A model generated the notes under the pieces. The model was not told where the DNA came from. It did not search any database and saw only the letters and a program-made list of their open reading frames with translations. This document shows, in pieces, positions 26,840 through 34,101 of a stretch of DNA of 64,000 nucleotides. The position numbers were made by a program, and so were the translations under genes. The number at the start of each line of letters is the position of its first letter. Position 1 is the first letter of the stretch. This DNA is from an uncultured Lachnospiraceae bacterium (GTDB lineage Bacteria; Bacillota; Clostridia; Lachnospirales; Lachnospiraceae), in assembly GCA_900549995.1 (NCBI GenBank), contig URQQ01000012.1, positions 22,173 through 86,172 of the forward strand, written 5' to 3'.

Positions 26840-27391
26840 TTACATCCTCAATTTCTCATACTGCTTTTCATAATTTTTCTGAATCCATTTTCTTGCTCTG
26901 AACAACACACTGTGTACAACTTCCAATGTAAGATCCATGGTTCTGGCCACTTCTTCCTGCGGCATCTTATATGCATATGCAAGAATGATTGTCTCGTGCC
27001 ATCTCTTGTTCTTTTTCAAGAGATTTTCCATAATCTCATCATGAAGCTGGATAATCATTTTATCACGCTCACCTGACAGTAAAATTTCTTCCGGTGCCTC
27101 TTCCCATTCATAAAGTGCACTCAGCATTTCCAAATCTTCACTTGCGATCTCATGGCTTGATTTTTTCTTTTGATTCAGCGCTAGGTTTCTGGTCACTTTT
27201 ACGAGCCATCCCCTTGGATTCTCAATTTCATTTTTCTGGAGTTCTAAAAATAACTTCAAAAATACAGTCTGTGATATTTCTTCTGCTGTGTAATAGTTCC
27301 TTGAATAACTCATTGCTGTCCTGAAAACTAAGTCCTCATTTGCTTCATAGATACAATCGAATCCTTTATTTGATTTCGATTCAATTATCAC
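26840..27391 (-). CDS. ECF-type sigma factor, tandem copy 2
   Basis: 183 residues with region 2 (DLVFRTAMSYSRNYYTAEEI) and region 4 (YKMPQEEVARTMDLTLEVVHSVLFRARKWI). It is about 70% identical by eye to the gene just upstream. The start is GTG 27391, preceded by AAAGGA 8-9 bases away. The start lies inside the 3' end of the upstream paralog: the GTGATAATTGA string holds this gene's start and the other's stop in different frames. Translation is therefore probably coupled. Confidence 0.88.
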   Translation of the reverse strand: MIIESKSNKGFDCIYEANEDLVFRTAMSYSRNYYTAEEISQTVFLKLFLELQKNEIENPRGWLVKVTRNLALNQKKKSSHEIASEDLEMLSALYEWEEAPEEILLSGERDKMIIQLHDEIMENLLKKNKRWHETIILAYAYKMPQEEVARTMDLTLEVVHSVLFRARKWIQKNYEKQYEKLRM

Positions 27392-27953
27392 GTCTGGTAT
27401 CCTTTGCTATCAATTTTTCGTATTGTTTTCTAAAACTTCTCCTGATCCATTTTCTTGCTCTAAACAACACACTATGCACTACTTCTAATGACACTCCCAG
27501 CGTATGCGCAATTTCTGCCTGCGGCATCTTGTAGGAATATGCAAGATTGATCGCTTCATACCATCTCGGATTCTTTTTCAGGAGTTTGTCCATTATCTCA
27601 TTATGCAGTTCGATAATCAGTTTATCGTGTTCTTCTGACAGAAGAATCTCTTCCGGGTCTTCTTCACATTCATAAAGTGCACTCAGCACTTCCAGATTTT
27701 CACTTGCGATTTCATGACTTGATCTCTTTTTGTCGTTCAATGCGCAATTTCTGGTTACTTTTAATAGCCACGCCCTTGGATTCTCAATTTCTTTTTTCTT
27801 AAGTTCTAAGAACAGTTTCAAAAACACGTTCTGTGATATCTCTTGTGCTGTGTAATAATTTTTAGAGTAATGCAAAGCTGTCCTGAAAACTAAATCCTCG
27901 TTTTCCTCATAGATACAATCGAATCCTTCGTTTTCTTTTGATTCAATTATCAC
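27381..27953 (-). CDS. ECF-type sigma factor, tandem copy 1
   Basis: 190 residues, with region 2 (DLVFRTALHYSKNYYTAQEISQNV) and region 4 (MPQAEIAHTLGVSLEVVHSVLF). It uses the same GTGATAATTGAATC start as its downstream paralog, preceded by the same AAAGG-ACCAGAC context, so the duplication copied the ribosome site too. Its last seven or eight residues are encoded by the downstream gene's ribosome site and start. Region 4 differs from copy 2 in several residues (AEIAHTLG against EEVARTMD), which may give different promoter preference. Confidence 0.88.
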   Translation of the reverse strand: MIIESKENEGFDCIYEENEDLVFRTALHYSKNYYTAQEISQNVFLKLFLELKKKEIENPRAWLLKVTRNCALNDKKRSSHEIASENLEVLSALYECEEDPEEILLSEEHDKLIIELHNEIMDKLLKKNPRWYEAINLAYSYKMPQAEIAHTLGVSLEVVHSVLFRARKWIRRSFRKQYEKLIAKDTRRDN

Positions 27954-28001
27954 GTCTGGTACCTTTGCTATCTTTCTTTTTTACTTTCTATCACTTCTCC
28001 A

Positions 28002-28418
28002 TCAGTTCATTTCTTTCAATTTAGCTAAAATATCCTCTCTGTCCTCATCCGTCAATTCACCCATATGCCATCCAAGACCTACATTATCTCCTTCATATCT
28101 CGGAATCAGATGCATGTGAAAATGAAATACCGTCTGACCTGCAGTCTCCCCGTTATTCTGGACAACGTTGTACCCATCACAATTGAGAACCTTCTGCATT
28201 TTGATAATCATACGTTTTGCAAGAACCATTGCCTTTGCAGCCAGTTCATCGCTCAACTCATACAGGTTGGCATAATGTTCTTTGGGAAGTATCAGAGCAT
28301 GTCCCTTTGATGCTGGTCCCAGATCCAGTATGACACGAAAATCCTCGTCCTCATACAATGTCGCTGATGGGATCTCTCCATTCGCGATTTTACAGAAAAT
28401 ACAGTTGTCATCTTTCAT
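28002..28418 (-). CDS. HIT-family nucleotide hydrolase
   Basis: 138 residues. The histidine triad reads HFHMHLIPR, preceded by the usual NNGETAGQTV. An N-terminal CIFCKIANGEIPS supplies two Cys of the zinc-type HIT subgroup. Such proteins hydrolyse AMP-lysine or other nucleoside phosphoramidates and dinucleotides. GAGGG lies just upstream of the ATG. It ends 48 bases downstream of the sigma gene's start region, on the same strand. Confidence 0.95.
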   Translation of the reverse strand: MKDDNCIFCKIANGEIPSATLYEDEDFRVILDLGPASKGHALILPKEHYANLYELSDELAAKAMVLAKRMIIKMQKVLNCDGYNVVQNNGETAGQTVFHFHMHLIPRYEGDNVGLGWHMGELTDEDREDILAKLKEMN

Positions 28419-28552
28419 GTTTTTACCCTCTTTCTTTATAATTTTTTACATCCGCAAACGCTGTCAAATCACGCCGTCGGAATTTGTCAGACTAATCTGA
28501 TTGAATATTCATCCATCCAATGATACACTTTTACTATATATAGAAAGGCGGA

Positions 28553-29287
28553 ATGAGTATGTTTACAACAAATGATTACCAACAATTGACCTTATTGATG
28601 AATTCATCTCCTGAATATTCTGGGCTTATTCATAAACTTATGGATTCCTACCAGTTTACAATCAGCAAGATTTCCCATGAACTGCGTAACCCACTGACAC
28701 TAATCTACAGCACTCTACAATTAATTGAGTCGCAGCATCCAGAAGTAAAAGAGTTTCGTCACTGGCCGCAGATGATAGAAGATGTAGAATTTACTACAGA
28801 ATTACTTAACGAATTATCCATATATAACAACAGCCAACACTTAAATCTGACAACTTTTGATTTCCAGAAGTTTATCAAACATATCGCGCTCTCTTTTGCA
28901 GCTTCCATTACAGATGCTGATATAGAGTTTACCTCTAAAATAGATTCTTCTCTTCCTCAGATTACAGGAGATAAAACTAAATTACAAGAAATATTTTTAA
29001 ACCTTCTGAAAAATGCACAGGAAGCGGTTGGCCCGGGCGGCAGCATCCGTCTAAACAGCTATGTAGAAGGTAATTTTGCTGTTATAAAGATCAGTGACAC
29101 TGGATGTGGAATTGAATCAGAGCGGATTGATACTATCTTCACACCTTTCGTTACATATAAACAGGGCGGATCAGGTCTCGGTCTCCCGATTGTACAAAGT
29201 ACTGTTCTTGCACATAACGGTACTGTTACTGTTGACTCAGTCGAAGGAGAAGGCACCTGCTTTACGGTTTCTCTTCCTATACAATAG
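28553..29287 (+). CDS. Cytosolic orphan sensor histidine kinase
   Basis: 244 residues, no membrane segment. The HisKA dimer domain carries the phospho-His at residue 42 (ISHELRNPL). The ATPase domain has the N box (LLKNAQEA), G1 (DTGCGI), F box and G2 (GGSGLGLPIV). It lacks a clear N-terminal sensor and has no response regulator next to it. In Firmicutes such soluble orphan kinases often feed Spo0A; that is inference only. ATG 28553 and ATG 28559 are both possible, the second with more usual spacing from AAAGGCGG. Its last 51 bases overlap the convergent rhomboid gene. Confidence 0.88.
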   Translation: MSMFTTNDYQQLTLLMNSSPEYSGLIHKLMDSYQFTISKISHELRNPLTLIYSTLQLIESQHPEVKEFRHWPQMIEDVEFTTELLNELSIYNNSQHLNLTTFDFQKFIKHIALSFAASITDADIEFTSKIDSSLPQITGDKTKLQEIFLNLLKNAQEAVGPGGSIRLNSYVEGNFAVIKISDTGCGIESERIDTIFTPFVTYKQGGSGLGLPIVQSTVLAHNGTVTVDSVEGEGTCFTVSLPIQ

Positions 29288-29851
29288 TATCCCCAAAAGG
29301 AAACCGGTAACCAGACCCCCAATGTGTGCAAAATTATCTACACCGGTACTTGTAAAACCAAAATAAAGACTCAACGCAATCATGAACAAAATTCCACGGC
29401 CAGTGACATTTCCCACCTGGCCGTGATTGCGTATAGCAATATACAACAATGCACCTATGATTCCAAAGATCGCTCCCGAAGCACCTCCTGCGACAGCATA
29501 CTCTCCGATTCTAATGTCAATCACAGAGGATAAAAGGTTTCCTCCCAAACCACTGACCAGATAGATAATCAGAAACTTAACACTGCCTGTCTCCGTCTCC
29601 AGATTCCATCCAAGAAGCGCCAGCATCAGCATATTATTGGTCAGATGCGTAATTCCGAAATGAAGAAACAAGCTGGTAAAAAGACGGTAATACTGTCCCT
29701 CTCCCAGAACATATGGTACATACATTGCTCCATGCTGCAGCATAAATCCCCCATCTTCTGTTCTCCCAAGCAGTGAAAGAATCACAAAAACAGCTGCATT
29801 TATCACGATAAGTACAATTGTGCAAGTTGATCTTTTTTTATACACCGGCAT
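29237..29851 (-). CDS. Rhomboid-family intramembrane serine protease
   Basis: 204 residues with six predicted membrane helices. The catalytic Ser125 is in GGASGAIFG and His176 in NFAHIGGLVTG; HLTNNM (69-74) matches the conserved His-Asn region. It cleaves membrane-embedded substrates, which cannot be named from here. It lies 46 bases after the DUF6382 gene at the end of the Tad pilus operon and may be co-transcribed with it. The 3' end overlaps the histidine-kinase gene on the other strand by 51 bases. Confidence 0.95.
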   Translation of the reverse strand: MPVYKKRSTCTIVLIVINAAVFVILSLLGRTEDGGFMLQHGAMYVPYVLGEGQYYRLFTSLFLHFGITHLTNNMLMLALLGWNLETETGSVKFLIIYLVSGLGGNLLSSVIDIRIGEYAVAGGASGAIFGIIGALLYIAIRNHGQVGNVTGRGILFMIALSLYFGFTSTGVDNFAHIGGLVTGFLLGILLYRKRNRKAGAFSFD

Positions 29852-29897
29852 GCTCCTTTATTCGATATAGATGTATTATATGCGATTTTTCCATATA

Positions 29898-30653
29898 TTA
29901 CAAGTCATCTTCATCCAGAAGAAGTTCGTCCCATTCCCCCCATTTTGCTTTTCTTTTTCTCTTTATTATTTTCCGAACCGGCGAAAACATGCCCTTTGCT
30001 TCCCTTACGTGGCCAATCCCCATCGAAGTTTCTTCTACCCAGTCCTGATAACTTTTTTCCTGTATATTATTTTCTGGCTCATCTTGATCTTTTTGTAACT
30101 CGTCTTCCTCAGGCGCAGACTCTTCCTCAATCCTTCCGACTACTTTTTCAAGGCTGTAGTTCTCTTCCATAGTTGCTTTATGCAGCTCATAAGCCATATA
30201 TACTCCTTCCTTTTCCTCATAATCAACCTGGCTCACAAAATATTCGGACAGTCTATGGAACTCATCACATAGATCGTCTTTGTTCAATGGATAATAACAG
30301 TAATAAAACTGGCCATCTTCATAAAAAATATAATCCGTATCCAGCAGGATACAATTAATATCCAGAAGGTAGCTTCTCACTGCCTTCACAGTCTGCATAA
30401 GATCACGAATCAGACTTGTCATATCCTCTTTCCGAAGTTTTGCTTTTTCATACATCGCCTTCACAGAGACCTTGCCGCTGATATCGTAAGAGTACTGACT
30501 CTTCCCATCTACCCCTCTTCCTCTTAAAGGCAATAATCCATGAATATGGTTCTCCTTAATCATCCGTATCTGATAATCTTCCTCATACTGTATCCCGTCC
30601 TCAATAATAAGATAAGTATTATTTAAATTCCTTTTATAACCCGCTGTCTTCAC
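29898..30653 (-). CDS. DUF6382-domain protein of the Tad pilus cluster
   Basis: 251 residues. The N-terminal ~170 residues match the DUF6382 pattern (NTYLIIE near the start, ISGKVSVKAMYEKAKL, LLDINCILLDTDYIFY, YYPLNKDDLCDEFHRLSEY). In relatives this is usually followed by an FHA domain; here the protein ends in an acidic and then basic tail (KIIKRKRKAKWGEWDEL) with no FHA. It starts immediately after the TadE stop (no gap), so it is in the pilus operon. Role unknown, perhaps assembly or regulation. Confidence 0.75.
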   Translation of the reverse strand: MKTAGYKRNLNNTYLIIEDGIQYEEDYQIRMIKENHIHGLLPLRGRGVDGKSQYSYDISGKVSVKAMYEKAKLRKEDMTSLIRDLMQTVKAVRSYLLDINCILLDTDYIFYEDGQFYYCYYPLNKDDLCDEFHRLSEYFVSQVDYEEKEGVYMAYELHKATMEENYSLEKVVGRIEEESAPEEDELQKDQDEPENNIQEKSYQDWVEETSMGIGHVREAKGMFSPVRKIIKRKRKAKWGEWDELLLDEDDL

Positions 30654-31109
30654 CTATTTCCCCCTTATACCTGATATTGTTTTTCTCTTTGCCGCATTTT
30701 TCAGTCCCTGTATCATTCTGATCTGTTTCTCAGGCTTTGTAACCGGCATTTTTACACATACTGAAATTCCCATTCTCTTTCTTGAAGCACTCGCTTCTAC
30801 GATAATTTCTTCGTCACTTACAGTAATATTTTCATCTGCATATCCAAAATAAATCATTTTTCTTCCCAGACGTTTATGAAAATACTTTGAAAGACCACTC
30901 TCCTCCTTCACATCTCCCCTCAGCTTTTCGATTCCCTCAGCCGCTGTCTCATAAGCCGCTCCATAAAGAACCGTCTTATCATGAAAGTAAAATGTCATCC
31001 TCATTATGAGGATGAACATCAAAAAGAACAGCGGCATTAAATATGCCGTCTCAACTGTCATACTGGCCCTATATCTTGTCTTCTGCATCTCTTTCATCCG
31101 GCACTTCAT
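30654..31109 (-). CDS. TadE-family pilus-associated protein
   Basis: 151 residues from ATG 31109, fixed by AGGAGG 7 bases upstream. The much longer open frame to 31472 overlaps the prepilin peptidase and is not used. After a short basic N-terminus comes the pseudopilin-like ASMTVETAYLMPLFFLMFILIMRM segment (about 14-37), then an exported helix-rich domain. TadE-type proteins are minor pilins processed by the TadV-type peptidase, whose gene lies just upstream. Confidence 0.85.
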   Translation of the reverse strand: MKCRMKEMQKTRYRASMTVETAYLMPLFFLMFILIMRMTFYFHDKTVLYGAAYETAAEGIEKLRGDVKEESGLSKYFHKRLGRKMIYFGYADENITVSDEEIIVEASASRKRMGISVCVKMPVTKPEKQIRMIQGLKNAAKRKTISGIRGK

Positions 31110-31120
31110 CCGTACTCCTC

Positions 31121-31555
31121 CTATCTGATTCCCGCTGCTGCCCATGTAATAAGGTACGCAGCCGCCAGAAATGGTAAAAAAGGCATTGTCTTCTTTCTGG
31201 ACCAATGCTTGACCACCATACAAAGCATGGCTGTCAGACCAGATAAGAGAAATGCCGTTCCAAGTACAGCGAGCAGTTCCCATATTCCAAGGAATATCCC
31301 AAGCAGAAAAATGGTAATGCTGTCCGCATACCCAAGCCCTTCCCTTGTCCATCTGCTGACAAACAGGAATACGAATCCAACAACTCCTCCGGCTGCCCAG
31401 ATATAAATACTTCCTTCTGTAAATAACACCCGGTAAATTAATACCATAATTCCTTCTATCAGAAGCATCCATCCCGGGATACTCCGGTACTGAATATCCA
31501 TCACCGCACCGCTTGTAAGGAACCCCATTCCCAATATATATCCTACTTCACGCAT
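31121..31555 (-). CDS. A24-family prepilin peptidase (TadV/CpaA type)
   Basis: 144 residues from ATG 31555 (GGAG about 10 bases upstream; ATG 31564 lies too close to the site). Several membrane helices are predicted. The two catalytic Asp are in MDIQYRSIP (first) and GLGYAD (second, the GxGxxD motif). It removes the leader from Flp pilin and TadE pseudopilins and lacks the N-methylation domain of large PilD enzymes, as usual for TadV. It lies 11 bases before the TadE gene. Confidence 0.88.
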   Translation of the reverse strand: MREVGYILGMGFLTSGAVMDIQYRSIPGWMLLIEGIMVLIYRVLFTEGSIYIWAAGGVVGFVFLFVSRWTREGLGYADSITIFLLGIFLGIWELLAVLGTAFLLSGLTAMLCMVVKHWSRKKTMPFLPFLAAAYLITWAAAGIR

Positions 31556-31854
31556 CTTGAACATGCTCCTTTCCCCGCCGCTTCCGACAACGGCACCGCA
31601 TAAACCGTTCTTTTTAAACCACTGCAAGATGCACTGTTATGATAGCGGTCTCCCTGATCTGTAATATATACACCTGCACCTGGCTTCTGTCCTCTGACAC
31701 ACCTCTCACACGGATGATACTTTCCGTGATTTTCATTCCTCAGGTCGCTTACTGTACTCCCTGGAACTGTATGAACAGATAAATCCAGGTATGTACAATG
31801 ATAATTTTTATGATACACAACACCATTCTCCGTCACATATACCGTCTCTTCTCT
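31543..31854 (-). pseudogene. 3' part of the TadE-like gene, cut off by an in-frame amber codon
   Basis: This ~100-codon frame continues exactly in phase with the TadE-like gene at 31855-32469 and is separated from it only by TAG (31855-31857). The residues after the stop (REETVYVTENGVVYHK, then two C-x-x-C-type repeats, YHCTYLDLS... HPCERC and YHNSASCSGL... CSRC) resemble the C-terminal tail of full-length Lachnospiraceae relatives. A GTG at 31836 could be a new start, but no convincing ribosome site precedes it. The end overlaps the prepilin peptidase start. Confidence 0.65.
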
Positions 31855-32469
31855 CTAATCCAGCGACCATTCATCCTGATACCCGGTCCATCCTTTTACG
31901 GTCATCGTTTCTTCCTGTACAGACATCAGCCCGCCAAACGCAGTAACCGGAAGTTTCATCTTGTATGATACATGTAATTTCAGAATACCAGATGCGGATG
32001 CCCATGAACCTCCCGCATCGATTCCGCTGCTCCCTCCCGCAACAATACTTCTGTTAAGCCTCTCGGCTCCCACCGAATTGATAATCTTTTCTTCCAGCCT
32101 CGACGGAGCCGTGAGACTGCACACAGAAGCTTCCTGCGCATAACTGTGACAGGCCGCCTGCATCCCGGCTCTGATACTTGTCCGGACAGCCATCATCTCC
32201 AGAAGGTAAATAAGACAGACGGCCGCAAAAAAGAACAGTGGGAAGGCTGCTGCCGCTTCCAGTGAAATGACGCCCCGGAACTTTTTCTTTCTGCTGCGGA
32301 CTCTTTTTATAACTTTCCGAAAAGAGATGAATACAGATGCCCTTTCTGCATATGTATGGGAGTTTAGAATTGTTTTCAGATGCGCACAAAAGTCTGCCTC
32401 CTTTCTCTTTTCATTTGAATTGGTATTACACTTACTTTGTTTGTGATTTTCTAAGGATAGAAAGGGCAT
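31855..32469 (-). CDS. TadE-like pilus protein with odd N-terminus, ends at amber codon
   Basis: 204 residues. The pseudopilin segment GVISLEAAAAFPLFFFAAV begins near residue 66; relatives normally start only a few residues before it. The ~60-residue N-terminal extension here is encoded by a 171-bp element with 30-bp inverted repeats that also supplies the ribosome site (AGAGGTGA) and the ATG. The exported part lacks the Cys-rich tail, which lies beyond the TAG stop. It is therefore either a shortened functional protein or a gene in decay. It follows DUF5702 by 29 bases. Confidence 0.7.
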   Translation of the reverse strand: MPFLSLENHKQSKCNTNSNEKRKEADFCAHLKTILNSHTYAERASVFISFRKVIKRVRSRKKKFRGVISLEAAAAFPLFFFAAVCLIYLLEMMAVRTSIRAGMQAACHSYAQEASVCSLTAPSRLEEKIINSVGAERLNRSIVAGGSSGIDAGGSWASASGILKLHVSYKMKLPVTAFGGLMSVQEETMTVKGWTGYQDEWSLD

Positions 32470-32488
32470 CTGTATTCACCTCTTTTCG
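32318..32488. repeat. 171-bp element with 30-bp inverted repeats
   Basis: Left arm 32318-32347 and right arm 32459-32488 are inverted copies with one mismatch. They flank 111 bp (37 codons exactly). The right arm contains the ribosome site and start codon of the TadE-like gene. Flipping the centre would keep an open frame into the same gene, with a different N-terminal sequence. No target-site duplication was seen. Confidence 0.8.
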
Positions 32489-32498
32489 TCATAATATG

Positions 32499-33884
32499 TT
32501 AATGATATCCATAAACGTTTCCGAATCTGTACTCAATTCCTCTTCGCAGCCTGCATGTGCTTACGGTCTTAAGATTCGTAATACATGAATCACCGCTGAA
32601 ATATTCCTGTCCTTTCAGCCTCATATTACTCTCTATCAGATCAATGCACCTCATGGATAAAGTTTCTTTTGCCTCCAGGACTAACAGCACTCTCAGATAC
32701 CCTTCATAATCCAGTCCCTCTTCCGAATCAGTTCCTGTTCCTGCATCCTCATTTGTGCCAAGCTTTTTCAGTCCGGCAAGCGACAGGTTCCAGGTGGAAC
32801 TGCTTTTTACCAGAACTACTTTATGTCCTTCCATCAATGTCCGAAGGTCTATAATGGTCTCACCATAGGCCCAGGCGAGAAGAAGCGCCTGCTTTAGAAG
32901 TCCTGCAATCTCCGGAAAAACAATGACCGTGGTAATTGCAAGTGCCAATGCTTCAGCCTCTCCCTGTTTCTCAGGATCAGTCAGAAGATAAGCATAATTA
33001 ATTCCAAACCGGACAAACAGAAGTTTTGAAAGAACCGATTCCAGATTCTCCCGGTCACTTTCTTTACCTGCAATCAGATACTCTGTCTCGTAAGCAATTG
33101 CTTTATCCTCAGCAGGTTTTAGCTTATTTGAGAAATGAGTCAGCAGGTACTCTCCAAAGAGAAACGTCCCTGGAATTCCCAGATCCTTTTCTTTTTTAGG
33201 AAAACTGCCTTCTCCCTTGCGATTCTGTCTGTGAGACGCAAGTCCTGACAAATCCAGGTGTTTCTGTGAGATGGAATCCGGTTCCTGCATTACCTGATAT
33301 AAAAGAGGGGACTGTTTCAATCCTGAAATATTCTGCAGAGGGTTATCTTGATCCTCGAGCTGCTTTTCGGCTGCATTAAGTTCTGACTGCAGTTCTTCAT
33401 TGGTCGCTTCATCCAGACCCTCATACTGCCTGGAATTTTCCTCCTGCTCTTTCCAGATCTCAGCCTCACCAGAAAGACCTTCCAGCCTGTCAAGTCCTGT
33501 GATTGTACTCATATATGCCATCGCCTGATCATAAAAGGGCTGTCCTGAATGATCCGTCAGGTATTCAATCCCCTCCACTTTATTCTCTATAGAGGATGCT
33601 CCGTAGTGACTAAGCCTCTCTGTCAGATTTTCATAAGAAAACTCCTGTCTGCCATAGGTCCCGTCAAGAGCAAAGATATCATATTCTTCCAATAAATCTC
33701 TGTGATATTCTGCAAAGACCGACTCCATCGCCCTGACCATATCTGCCTTTTTGTAATTTTTTGAAATCTGAATCGAGGCGCTTTCAATCACACTGCCGGT
33801 AAATGCCAGAAGAAGCAGAAAAATCAGGCTGAGAAATGCCGTGATTTCCCCTTTTTCTGCCGGCAGCTGCCTGCACCCTTCCAT
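32499..33884 (-). CDS. DUF5702-domain Tad-cluster protein
   Basis: 461 residues. After a short N-terminus comes one membrane helix (EITAFLSLIFLLLLAFTGSVIE, with a TadG-like start), and then a large exported domain with helical stretches; the segment GEAEALALAITTVIVFPEIAGLLKQALLLAWAYGETI is the typical DUF5702 core. The family is found in Tad clusters of Clostridia and is thought to take the TadF/TadG place. Its start overlaps the Flp pilin stop by one base, so translation is coupled. Confidence 0.8.
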   Translation of the reverse strand: MEGCRQLPAEKGEITAFLSLIFLLLLAFTGSVIESASIQISKNYKKADMVRAMESVFAEYHRDLLEEYDIFALDGTYGRQEFSYENLTERLSHYGASSIENKVEGIEYLTDHSGQPFYDQAMAYMSTITGLDRLEGLSGEAEIWKEQEENSRQYEGLDEATNEELQSELNAAEKQLEDQDNPLQNISGLKQSPLLYQVMQEPDSISQKHLDLSGLASHRQNRKGEGSFPKKEKDLGIPGTFLFGEYLLTHFSNKLKPAEDKAIAYETEYLIAGKESDRENLESVLSKLLFVRFGINYAYLLTDPEKQGEAEALALAITTVIVFPEIAGLLKQALLLAWAYGETIIDLRTLMEGHKVVLVKSSSTWNLSLAGLKKLGTNEDAGTGTDSEEGLDYEGYLRVLLVLEAKETLSMRCIDLIESNMRLKGQEYFSGDSCITNLKTVSTCRLRRGIEYRFGNVYGYH

Positions 33885-34066
33885 CAGATTCCCGAACTTT
33901 CACTTGTAATTTTCTGAAAAATAGATGAGACAAGACTTGTAAGCTGAGACTTGAATATAATCACCAAGCCAATCAAAACGACGAGTATGAGAATCACCTC
34001 AACAACTCCAATTCCATCCTTCGCATCCCGAAACCTCTTATATTTACAATACATCCAGTATTTCAT
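33884..34066 (-). CDS. Flp1-type type IVb pilin
   Basis: 60 residues from ATG 34066 (GGAGG 8 bases upstream). A basic N-terminus with KDGIGVVEVILILVVLIGLVIIF is a class IVb prepilin: a Gly before the cleavage site and Glu at mature position 5 (GVVEV), followed by a single hydrophobic helix. This is the main structural pilin of the Tad machine. It sits between TadC and DUF5702 in the operon. Confidence 0.88.
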   Translation of the reverse strand: MKYWMYCKYKRFRDAKDGIGVVEVILILVVLIGLVIIFKSQLTSLVSSIFQKITSESSGI

Positions 34067-34101
34067 ATGTATTACCTCCATTTATTTTCTGTTTTCTTCC
34101 G

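Noticed and set aside
31110..31472. Long N-terminal extension of the TadE gene
   Set aside because: It overlaps the prepilin peptidase in another frame, and AGGAGG with ATG 31109 gives a normal TadE start.
31855..31857. Pyrrolysine or other recoding at TAG
   Set aside because: No pyl genes are seen and TAG is used as a plain stop elsewhere in the window; a nonsense change is simpler.
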